A DNA stretch of 64,000 bases, taken from Stropharia rugosoannulata (lineage: Eukaryota; Basidiomycota; Agaricomycetes; Agaricales; Strophariaceae). The notes under the pieces are model-generated. The model ran no database searches. It was not told where the DNA came from and saw only the letters and a list, made by a program, of their open reading frames with translations. Location: NCBI GenBank assembly GCA_028532985.1, contig JANCIK010000002.1, positions 1,426,001 to 1,490,000 of the forward strand, given 5' to 3'. This document shows, piece by piece, positions 22,263 through 32,477 of the stretch. Numbering within the stretch: position 1 is the first letter of the stretch; every line of letters starts with the position of its first letter. The position numbers and the translations under genes were made by a program.

Positions 22263-24100
22263 TGTTAGAAACAGCTCGTCACTGTTGCTGAGATAGGGGC
22301 CTGGAAAGGGGGTGTACGGCACACTGCTAGTGTTGCAGATGCAAGGGTCGTCCAAACAGATCGACTAACCGGCCATCCTGGTGTGGGAATGGACACAAAG
22401 CGCCTGGGCTCGGGCGTGCGAGGGAAGAATGTGTGTATTCTGGTCAAGGTCTAATTTAGGATACATCGTGATGGTAAGCTTTGTATGTACGTGTTAGCAC
22501 CGGAAGTCCATGAACACGTGATATTCAACACTCCCACCCGGTGGAAATGGACCATGAAGAGAATGATAAAACAGGGAAAAGGAAAAGAAAGGGAGAGGAT
22601 AACACATCAAGCAGACTAAATCAACACTAACTTGGACCAATGCTAGGGGCTGCCAAGCTCCCACCGAATCTGGTAAGTCATGCAAGAAGGCTAAATGGCA
22701 AGTAAAGGACGGCCCGATGATTGAGCATAATGCACGTGATGGTGAAACTCGTCATTGTCTGAGCTTGATTCTTGCTCCTGGGAATCGTTGTAGGCACGTC
22801 GGACTGCCTGCTTACGAGCACCTTGAAGAACAAGATCCTTGATGGCTGTAGGCATGTCACGAACACAAAGACGGGAGATATGACCATCACGTCCACAACG
22901 TTGTCCTTGTTGCACCAGGTGAACTTGCCTTCCTGAAAACCGTCAGTTGCAGGTTCTTGACGCGGTTTGGAACCCTCGGCTCCAGATCCCCCACCAAATC
23001 TCCCACCAGATCGGGTAGCTAGTGCGACGTCGGTTGGTTCAGCTTTGACATACTCCGAAACGCTGCTAGCTGAGCCAAGAAGGATGGTCTTGATGGTGTC
23101 AAGGGTAGGTTCGTCCCTTTGAGAGAGAATGGACGTGCGGACAGGGTGATAGGAGGAGTGGAGATGACGAAGGATGTGGTCACCAATTGCAGTGTCAGAG
23201 ACAGTCTCGCCAAGGTTCTTGAGGGAGTCGAAGGCAGCAGTGACAGCATGGATGTAGAACTCCATGGGGCAGGCGATATCATGCTGAATGGCGTCAATGG
23301 CATCCCGGGCTGCAATGCGGCGGCCCATGGTAGATCGGGTAAAGTGCTTCTTGAGTGCAGACCAGGCCTCAATAGCAGATTTGATCCCCTGGATGCGATA
23401 GCGTTGATCTGGCTCCATAGCTCCATAGATGTAGGCCACCAGGACCTTGTCCTTCTGTTCCTGGTCCTTTCCAACTGCTGCCCCAGAGGTCACCCATGAT
23501 GCATCAGCTCCCACAAAAAACATCTCCATATTGGAGGACCATTCAGTCCAGTTGGAGTCAGAGAGCTTCATCTCACTGAGGAGGGCAAGGAGGGCTGAGG
23601 GAATGCCTAGGGATGACATGGTGAGGCTTGGAATGAGTTTGTTGACAGTAATGAGTTGCCTGAGTGTTGTGGTGAAGTGGGGAGAGGAAAGGAGAGTGAT
23701 GATGTGGCAAGAATTGGAGGTTACTGGGTGTGATGTGGCAAGATCCCAGGCTCCAAACATAGACTTGACATCATGAGAGAATGGCTAGAAAAAGAAAAGA
23801 AGGAAGCAGAGAAGGTCCAGGGCTCATAACCTGTTAGAAACAGCTCGTCACTGTTGCTGAGATAGGGGCCTGGAAAGGGGGTGTACGGCACACTGCTAGT
23901 GTTGCAGATGCAAGGGGTCGTCCAAACAGATCGACTAACCGGCCATCCTGGTGTGGGAATGGACACAAAGCGCCTGGGCTCGGGCGTACGAGGGAAGAAT
24001 GTGTGTATTCTGGTCAAGGTCTAATTTAGGATACATCGTGATGGTAAGCTTTGTATGTACGTGTTAGCACCGGAAGTCCATGAACACATGATATTCAACA
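22263..24100 (-). mobile_element. Gag-only LTR retrotransposon, copy 2
   Basis: Copy of 14947-16800 within the second tandem unit, with LTRs 22263-22530 and 23832-24100 and the same CGACT duplication (22258-22262 and 24101-24105). The same position in the host gag shows that it was duplicated with the unit and did not insert independently. The gag (ATG near 23619) has lost 16 bp near 22900, which destroys the zinc knuckle and shifts the frame after TWCNKDN. Confidence 0.88.
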
Positions 24101-24976
24101 CGACTCTGGCAGCTGTTGGTCAAACAGCACAGTCTGCTTTGCCCCCAGCAGAGGACACATTGCAAATCATGGAGTATGCAGGTTTTGCGTCTGCACTTGC
24201 TACAGGTGATGCACAAGGCAACGATTTTGACTGGCTCGCAGATACAGGTGCAACTAGCCATATGACGCCTCATCGAGACTGGATTGTGGAGTACAAACAT
24301 CACTGTGTCCCAATTCGTCTGGCAGATGATTCTATTGTCTATTCTGAGGGTGTTGGCAATGTGGTGTTCCATCCAGTCATCAATGGCAAGAAAGCGGACG
24401 CAGTAGTCATCAAACGCGTTCTGCATGTCCCCAAGTTGCGCAACAACCTGCTTGCATGTCTGTACCTCACCAAGTGCTCTGGCATCCTGATTGAGATTGA
24501 TGCAAAGAAGATGTACTTCAACCGCTCTGGCAAGACCATCTTCACTGCAACTATCAATGCATTGCACTCTGCCATTCTGGATGGTCTGACTCGTCCCATT
24601 TGTGAATCTGTGTGCTCTGCTTCATCGTCATCCACTCTACCCCTCAATGCAGAGCTCTGGCATCGTCGTTGCAGACATCACAGCCATGCACACATTAACA
24701 AGCTGCTTTCCAAGGGTCTGGTCACTGACATGCTTGTAACGTCCAAAGAGCGACCAGATCCAATTTGCGAACCATGCTTAGCTGGCAAGATGACGTCTGG
24801 CACATTTCTGACCTCAACTTGCAAATCGACACCACTTGAATTGGTGCATTCTGACTTGCATGGTCTGCTCTCAGTGCCTACACCAGAGGGACATCGCTAA
24901 GGCAAAGCTCCCACTCTTGTTCTGGCGACTTGCAGTCATGGCTTACATTCATGTGTGGAATAGGCTCCCTATGTCA
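24101..24976 (+). pseudogene. Copia gag-protease-integrase fragment, third unit
   Basis: Begins like 16801 but becomes a different Copia variant after about 24370 (many substitutions). It carries the same 299-bp integrase deletion and stop after PTPEGHR at 24898, reads on as LPLLFWRLAVMAYIHVWNRL to about 24973, and there switches abruptly to the duplicated 4248-type gag fragment. Confidence 0.8.
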
Positions 24977-25124
24977 TGCAACTAGCCATATGACGCCTCA
25001 TTGAGACTGGATTGTGGAGTACAAACCTCACTGTGTCCCAATGTGTCTTGCAGATGATAGAATCATCTACTCTGAGGGTGTTGGCAATGTGGTGTTCCAT
25101 CCAGTCATCAATGGCAGGAAAGTG

Positions 25125-25327
25125 TGTTAAAAGCAGACTGCTTACAGGTGCAGAGAGTGAACCTAACTCACACAGAGATGATGGTGGTAAGAGATTAAGA
25201 GGCGTCTACACTAGTACATGCCTTATATACTACCATAAGCGAGATTAACTATATATGGAGCATACTAAATATAGTACACAATATCTAATCTACTGCTGAT
25301 GGTCAGTCCAATCCATGTAATCTAACA
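25125..25327 (-). repeat. Copia 3' LTR, duplicated copy, 203 bp
   Basis: Copy of 4397-4599, with a polypurine tract at 25328-25336 on its pol side. Confidence 0.9.
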
Positions 25328-25369
25328 CTCCCCCATGACCAAGGCAGTCTCTATACTACAGTATATACA

Positions 25370-26597
25370 CTATGGTCGAACTCCCATGTGAGAGCGACAG
25401 TAATCTACTTTAACTGCAGAGAGCAGTTTGGTAAGAATGTCAGCCACCTGTTGTGTTGTGGGTATAAACGAGGGTGTAATGACTCTGTTCTGTACAGCAT
25501 TGCATAGCCAGTAAAAGCAGAGGTCAAGGTGCTTCATGTGTCCATGGTGCTCTGGGTTCTTTGATACACTAATGGCAGACTGGTTGTCAATGTGCAGTGT
25601 GGAGGGAACCAGAATAGTGAAGCCAAACTTGTGCAGTATATATTGCGCATCCAGGAGATCTCCTTGCCAGCCTCAACTGCAGCAACAAACTCAGCTTCAG
25701 TGGTGGAGAGTGTCACAATGCTCTGCAAGTTGCTAGACCAGCTAATTGCACCACCAGCCATGAGAACAACATATCCACCTGTAGAGCACCCAGTGTCCTT
25801 GCAGTTGCCATGTGCAGCATCACAGTAAGTTGTGAACAGATCTGTACCAAGCAAACCAGAGTAAACCAACTTGTACTCAAGTGTTCCTTTCAGATACTTG
25901 AACAAGTGCTTGACTGCTGTCCAGTGCTGTGGTCCAGGATTGCTGTTAAAGCGAGCAAGGTAAGACACAGTGTGTGCAATGTCAAAACATGTCATTGTGG
26001 TGAGATACTGAAGGAAGCCAATGGCGCTGAGGTAGGGAACACTTTTCATGAACTCAATATCTTCAGAGCTGCTAGGTGCCATTGCATGAGTTAGCACAGT
26101 GCCAGCTGACATAGGAGTGGTGACAGGAATCACATCTTGCATACTGTAATGTTCAAGCATGTCCAGAATGAACTGGCGCTGGTGAAGCAAAATTTTGCAT
26201 TTGCTGCAATCCCTGGTTATGCCAACACCAAGTAGAAACTCTATAGCACCAAGATCCCTGCATTTGAATCGTGCACTGAGTTGCTTCACAGCACAATCAA
26301 TGGATACAGTTGATTTGGATGCAAACATGATATTGTCAATGTAGATGGGCACAAAAATGCAAACTGTGCCATCTGAGTAGATGTACACTGACCTGTCTGC
26401 TTCCACATGCTTGAAACCCATGTCAGTGAGGACTGAATGCAACTTTGTGTTCCACTGCCTAGCTGACTGCTTGAGACCATAAAGCAACTTGTGCAACTTG
26501 CAGACCTTGTTTGGTGTGCCTTCATGGAATCACTCAGGTTGCAGCATGTAGATGTCCTCATCCAAGTCACCATTGGTGAATGCAGACGAAATGTCCA
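25370..26597 (-). pseudogene. Copia RT end and RNase H, duplicated copy
   Basis: As 4642-5868, but without the 1-nt deletion, so one frame of 320 codons runs from LLYGLKQSARQWN through YIDN and RNase H (TTYCDAAHGNCKDTG, TTEAEFVAAVEAGKEI). The end after SWMRNI is still shifted by an indel. It is truncated upstream at the LTR at 26599. Confidence 0.85.
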
Positions 26598-26598
26598 G

Positions 26599-26800
26599 TG
26601 TTAGATTACATGGATTGGACTTGACCATCAGCAGTAGATTAGATATTGCATACTATATTCAGTACACTCCATATATAGTTAATCTCGCTTATGGTAGTAT
26701 ATAAGGCATGTACTAGTGTAAATGCCTCTTAATCTCTTACCACCATCATCTCTGTGTGAGTTAGGTTCGCTCTGCGCCTGTAAGCAGTCTGCTTTCAACA
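26599..26800 (+). repeat. Copia 5' LTR, duplicated copy, 202 bp
   Basis: As 5870-6073 with a 2-bp deletion in the CTCTCT run. The primer site follows at 26801-26819. Confidence 0.9.
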
Positions 26801-26826
26801 GGTTATGAGCCCTGCGCTCTGAGCAT

Positions 26827-29226
26827 CATCACGAAAAAGACTTTTGATCAGAGGGCACTTTAGGAAAGTGCAATCAGATCATCAATTGATGGGGCCTTTA
26901 ACTACTTTAGGATGTCATGAGATGCCTTGGCATGTCCTGGCATGCCCTGGCATGCTTTGAATTTCCATGCAACGTGGGGAAATAAAGCCAGCTTGAATGA
27001 CTTTTCCCACCTTCATTGTTGATTTCCAAACATTCAAATTATACACATTATGTGGGTGACATGCCCATTTAAGTACTTCAAATAGTGCGATAATTTGATT
27101 ATGTAAGCCTATCCAATATCGCACTAAGTTGACTAAGTCCTCTAAGTTCACTTGCACTTCACTCTTGTGTTCCCCACCCCCCTCACCCAACTTTACTTGT
27201 ATGCTTGGGCTTCACTCTGCTCAGGCAGTTTTGATGGCTGCTACCTTGTTGGATCCTGACCTGGGCTTAGGGCAGACAAGGATGGATCATGGAATGGGCC
27301 TGTTCCAATAGAGATTGCTGTATATCGTCGGAATGGTGAACCGCATTATGAAGCAGTTTTTTGGTACGTCTTTAGCTCATCTATACGTTTCTAACGCATC
27401 CAAGAACACTCCAAACGAACCAGTATTCGACGTGAAAACTTAGCACCATCTGGAGACCCCTATTGGTACAGTTCACCATTTCCCTTCTCATCCGTTTATT
27501 CCGAGCCTTCGGTCGCCCCAGATTCAGAATGTGGGCAATTATGCGATTCTAACGAGCTCAATACCAATGGATTTGGTCGCCTGGAAGGCGAGAACCGGCT
27601 ATGTTACCCTCCTTCCCCCAATTTCCGATGTTTTATCGATTTTAAAGGTATGTGTTGGGTTTATTGCGTCGTTCTTTTCACATATGAGCTCCTGAAGATT
27701 AGGGGATTCTATCAAGTCCTTGAACGTTTGATTCCGACATCTGGAAGCCATCCAACTGTGATGTGCTCCTCCTGCCCCTGGACTGCCTCTGCTTGAAAGT
27801 GCAATAACTCCAGATCCTGTCGACATTTACTCTCAATTCTTTTTGAACCTTCAAGAGAATTTTAGTCCTCTGCCAACTGTCTCCAAGATCATGCCAATTC
27901 ATCCTGTACTTGCCAAGTATCATCTTATAGGTGTCAAGTCCCCCTAAGATGCATTTTCCCTCATATATCTGTCAATACCTGGCCAAACAGTATGATTTTG
28001 CATTTCCTGGTTGGTCTCATTAATACCTATCGAACAGTACCATTAATTGCGCGATTTGACAAGCTTGAGGGCGATCTCACTCTGTGTGTCCTCCTACCCC
28101 TAGGTGGGACAAATTAATTCATAGGTGCGCTTCTAGATGTCCTGAGTGTCTCAAACTTTGGGAAAACTTACTCAACTACATAAGGTACCCTCTCCTGTGA
28201 CGGATTAATTTTTGGGGCCACCAAGCATCCTTCATCTCAAGTTGCTAGTCAACTTCGGAGTTTTGGAGTATTTCTTTGGTTCTGACATAGGTTCGTCTCC
28301 AATCTCCTTAATTCTTTCTATGATGAACTCACCTTGATTGTAGCTTTCTAACGAGCCCTTAAACGCTATATATCGTCGCTTGGAATCCAAAAATCCGCCA
28401 TGTGCTCCTCCTCCCCCTCCCTCCTCCAGGTAAAGTACTTCATATCTTGGGTTCCTGTTTGTATTTTTGGCTAATTCTTTTTGGAGTCTTTTACTATAGA
28501 TATGTATCGACTAATCGACCAGTTTATGGCGTCCGATACGCCCTCAATATCCGATGTCCCTATTGACCATATGACTACTATTGCAGACTTAAATATCATC
28601 TCCTTCCTTCAATTTTCAACAAAGGCTTTCGCAACTTGGCAAGTTTATTCACCATTTATGTGGGGTTTGAACGCGTTCCTTACACAAATTTTGAGATTCC
28701 TGGATGCCTGTGAGTAGCCATGTCCTCCTCCATCTCCCTGTCTTGGACTAATTTTGCTCTAAGTCAAGAACAACTTCTTCAATTGCGTCGCGGTTTTTTT
28801 GAGCTTCTTCGCGTTAATTCAGGCTTTCTAACGAGCCCCTGAACGCGTTATTCCGTGCAGAATTACCATCTTCATAAGCGCCCTATCACTGTGTTGTATT
28901 ATATCTATCTACATGAATACTGTATTATCTAGTCTAGTTAGAGTCAATATATAACTTGTTTTGTATAAGAAGTTTGAATAGTACTTGTTAAATGGCATTA
29001 TATCTAAACACCTTTGAATGATACAAGGTACATCTGGTGGATCCTAGGATGCCTTGAGCTGCTCTGGATTGCCTTGGGAAAGTTGTACCTGGTTGTTTGC
29101 AGAGGGACCTTGCCCTGAGTGCACCTAAGGGCCCTGGCTGCTTTGCATGCCCTGGCTGCCTTAGGATCTCTAAGGCAGTGCCAGGGAGATACAAAGCCCC
29201 TGGGGACAAAAGTCATTTTCCTGATG
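26827..29226. mobile_element. 2.4-kb TIR element, second copy
   Basis: Near-identical to 6100-8497 over its whole length. The left flank is the Copia leader (GAGCAT), but the right flank is an unrelated minus-strand Copia linker, so no target duplication pairs the two ends. This points to rearrangement at its right end. Confidence 0.85.
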
Positions 29227-29449
29227 CAGTGTGTTGTACTCTGCATTAGCTGCATCTCGCCATCTGTCTGCATCGTCGCCCTTGAGTGCCTGCTTGTAGT
29301 TCTTGGGATCTGACACAGTAGCAGCACCAGCAAACTGAACCTCTTCTAGACCTTCGTCAACAGTGTAACTGTCGAGTTCGTCATTATCGAGGTCGTCTGT
29401 CTCAGAAGGCAGTGTAGACGGCGGTAGAGGTACAGCAGTAGGTTTGACT
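29227..29449 (-). pseudogene. Copia pol fragment upstream of RT
   Basis: The minus strand encodes the acidic linker and start of RT (TDDLDNDELDSYTVDEGLEE and KNYKQALKGDDADRW). It joins the right end of the TIR element on one side and a plus-strand RNase H on the other. Confidence 0.75.
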
Positions 29450-30052
29450 CACACTGTGTCTTACCTCGCACGCTTTAACAGCAATCCTTGACCGCAGCAC
29501 TGGACAGCAGTCAAGCACTTGTTCAAGTACCTGAAAGGAACACTTGAGTACAAGTTGGTTTACTCTGGTTTGCTTGGTACAGATCTGTTCACAACATACT
29601 GTGATGCTGCACACGGCGATTGCAAGGACACTGGACGCTCTACAGGTGGATACGTCGTTCTCATGGCTGGTGGTGCAATTAGCTGGTCTAGCAAGTTGCA
29701 GAGCATTGTGACGCTTTCCACCACTGAAGCTGAGTTTGTTGCTGCTATTGAGGCTGGCAAGGAGATCTCCTGGATGCGCAACATTCTGCGCGAGTTTGGC
29801 TTCACGATTCCAGTTCCCTCCACACTGCACATTGACAATCAGTCTGCTATCAGTGTATTGAAGAACCCAGAGCACCACGGACGCATGAAGCACCTTGACC
29901 TTCGTTTCTACTGGCTACACAACGCTGTACAGAACAGAGTCATCACACCTTCGTTTATACCCACAACACAACAGGTGGCTGACATTCTTACCAAACCACT
30001 CTCAGCAGCAAAAGTAGATTACTGTCGCTCTCACATGGGAGTTCGACCATAG
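29450..30052 (+). pseudogene. Copia RNase H and pol C-terminus
   Basis: Reads HTVSYLARFNSNP, stop, then HWTAVKHLFKYLKGTLEYKL, and RNase H with TTYCDAAHGDCKDTGRSTGG, TLSTTEAEFVAAIEAGKEI and TLHIDNQSAISVLKNPEHHG, ending HMGVRP at 30052. This is the only intact RNase H end of this Copia family in the window. RT and everything upstream are missing. Confidence 0.85.
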
Positions 30053-30094
30053 TGTATATACTGTAGTATAGAGACTGCCTTGGTCACGCGGGAG

Positions 30095-30298
30095 TGTTAG
30101 ATTACATGGATTGGACTTGACCATCAGCAGTAGATTAGATATCGCATACTATAATTCGTACGCTCCATATATAGTTAATCTCACTTATGGTAGTATATAA
30201 GGCATGTACTAGTGTAGATGCCTCTTAATCTCTTACCACCACCATCTCTGTGTGAGTTAGGTTCGCTCTCTGCGCCTGTAAGCAGTCTGCTTTCAACA
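30095..30298 (+). repeat. Copia 3' LTR, 204 bp
   Basis: TGTTAGATTACATGG to GCTTTCAACA, with a degenerate polypurine tract just upstream. Its outer end directly abuts the inverted repeat of the large DNA transposon and truncates it. Confidence 0.9.
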
Positions 30299-30775
30299 TT
30301 TACTGTGTTTTACAGGGCCATTGTCGACAAATAGTGATGGTCATCAAGGCAAGATCAACTGGCGGTTCTCTACGTCAAGCAGCGGTGTCAAATGGCAGAT
30401 GGGCTGTGCTAGACCGGCGATTTCGATCATTGACTGGTGCTATTCAAATTCAATATACTACTATTTTTCAGGGGACCATTGTGAGGCTAGTATATTACCA
30501 TGGTTCACGGCTGATTTTGAACTAATGATTGTATGAAAACCGGTGGTGCATGCTGAGAATCGCCAGTCTGGAATAATAAATGGTCTGGGACCATAAATTA
30601 ATATACTACTATACATCACGGGACCATTGTGAGCCTAGTATATTACTGTGGTTCATGGCTGATTTTGAACTAATGATTGTATGAAAACCGGTGGTGCATG
30701 ATGAGAATCGCCGGTCTGGGATAATGAATGCTCTGTGACAATGAATTAATATCTTACTATACATCACAGGACTAT
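30299..30775 (+). repeat. Left terminal inverted repeat, truncated
   Basis: Matches the reverse complement of 46515-46985. It contains two tandem copies of a roughly 150-bp unit (about 30474-30624 and 30625-30773), each with ACTAATGATTGTATGAAAAC and a CGCC(A/G)GTCTGG block. The outermost part seen on the right end is absent. Confidence 0.9.
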
Positions 30776-30829
30776 TGTAAATTATTCTAAATTTGTCTAT
30801 CGAGACTGCCGGTATGCACAAGGCAAGAC

Positions 30830-32139
30830 TTGGAAGACATGAATTTTCCTGTGGCCCGTTCGTTGACACCTTTCTTCTCAACCACCATGCAACCCACTTC
30901 TGACAATAGTCCTATTGATCTGACAGCCTCTGTATCCTCATTCATACAGACATCTGTCCGTTGCTGCATTAATCAGACTCAAATTAATTCCCCCCCCATC
31001 ATCATGGGCTACACAATTAATATGGGAATGTAATGATATTGTTGATACACTAGTTATGGCATATCAAAACCAATGTGAGCCAGGACTTACCTGTGTTTTA
31101 AAGAACATTACTGATATATGCTAGATTCAACTATATGGAATGTACATGACTACATTCAGAGCTTGACAAATAAACAGACTAGCAAGAATGAGGCTGTTGA
31201 GAAAAAAATGTTGAAGAAGTTTCTACCTATATTTATGGAGGAGAGATACATTAAGACACTGTGCATTGTAACAGATAAGGATGGGAATATTTTGGTATGG
31301 TATCTACCTAATGCCATGATGTCGTATATGCAGGTAGGTGATGACAATTGTTGCACACAATGAGGTCTGACCGTCTGACTGCCGGCCAGTACAGTCTATG
31401 GGAGAATTTTGATCAACTGACCTCATTAATAAAGACCACAAGAAATAATTCAGACTGGAGAGGTGGCCTGGCCAATTATCATCAGAAGGCAGCCTGGAGG
31501 AAGCTAGGAAATGTGAGTCTTGCCTTAGCATGGTTTGAAATGGGCTATGGGGTAGGTCTATCTATAATTGAAAATACAAGAGTTGATGAATGTGTCCAGA
31601 TGTTGTTACTGCCAGTTGTCAGCAAAAATATCCGTAAGGCCGCTGGTTTTACATGGCTTCGACAATAACATATGTTATTTGCCCTTGTGGGTGGTCTACT
31701 AAGTGTGGTTAATCCTAGCCAATACATTGCCAGTCTCAGGATGCTGACATGGCTAGGTGAACACCCGGACCAGGTTTGGCATGGACAAGAGCTGAAGAGT
31801 CTATTGGAATACTGGAATGTGCCTTTTGGCATACTCACAGTGATCAACAACAGAGACTCACCACTGCATTGTGACACCAGCAGTAGTCACTTGATGTTTG
31901 ACATTGTCATCAGTTTGGGGACTTATAAGAAGGGGATGATGTCACTGCCTGGATTGGGCTTGGATCTTCACTATCGGCCCAGAACAATAGTTGCCCTATC
32001 GAGCAGGGTAGTTGTTCACAGTGCATACTGTAAAGGGGATTGGACTTGTCTTGTCTTTCACTCAAAGTCTACAATGGCAGACTATACAAATACTCATAGC
32101 ACATGGCCCAGTGTGAATATGTTTAAAAGCACAAAATGA
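30830..32139 (+). pseudogene. TET/JBP-family 2-oxoglutarate/Fe(II) dioxygenase, probably damaged
   Basis: The family oxidises methylated pyrimidines in DNA. The C-terminal core shows the double-stranded beta-helix signatures: ITVINNRDSPLHCDTSS (iron-binding H-x-D), FDIVISLGTYKKG, LPGLGLDLHYRPRTIVALSS, then VVVHSA (distal iron-binding His). At the position where I expect the 2-oxoglutarate-binding Arg (FMRD-like in relatives), this copy has CLVFHSKSTM, so Lys. Upstream exon 31118-31333 (ending NAMMSYMQ) joins in frame to YSLWENFDQL through a clean 56-nt GT-AG intron (31334-31389). A TAA at 31666-31668 lies in frame before the core, and the 5' part (30830-31110) needs at least one frame change. 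Hence the pseudogene label, although an unrecognised intron could remove the stop. It is convergent with the acidic-repeat gene. Confidence 0.75.
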
Positions 32140-32477
32140 TTACATTTTATTTGTACATAACAAAAATTGGGGAAACGGGGAAATACAAAAAACTGATTAA
32201 CAAGACAAGATGACAATACAACATGAAGAAGGGGACCGGCAGTGCAATGGATTGAAAATGGAATGCTAGCCTTCCTAGACATCTGAGTCCGATTCCCTAT
32301 CCGCATCTGCATCCTAATCATCATCATCAGAAGTAGAGGAGTCTGAGTTGGGGCTCCAGGTGGAAGGAAGTGATGTGCATACCGAGCTATTGTCCGAGTG
32401 ATCATCATCGATGTGGACGTCTGAATGCCGCCGGTCACACTGCCGGTTGTTAGTACAGCTCGAATCTGTCATAAATA

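Larger units (their letters stand above)
24977..29226. repeat. 4.25-kb segmental duplication of 4248-8497
   Basis: Contains, in order: a gag fragment (24977-25124), a minus-strand LTR, a minus-strand RT-RNase H, a plus-strand LTR, a primer site and the 2.4-kb TIR element, all near-identical to 4248-8497. Differences are few: single bases, a 2-bp loss in the second LTR, and the frame-repairing base near 26209. Confidence 0.92.
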
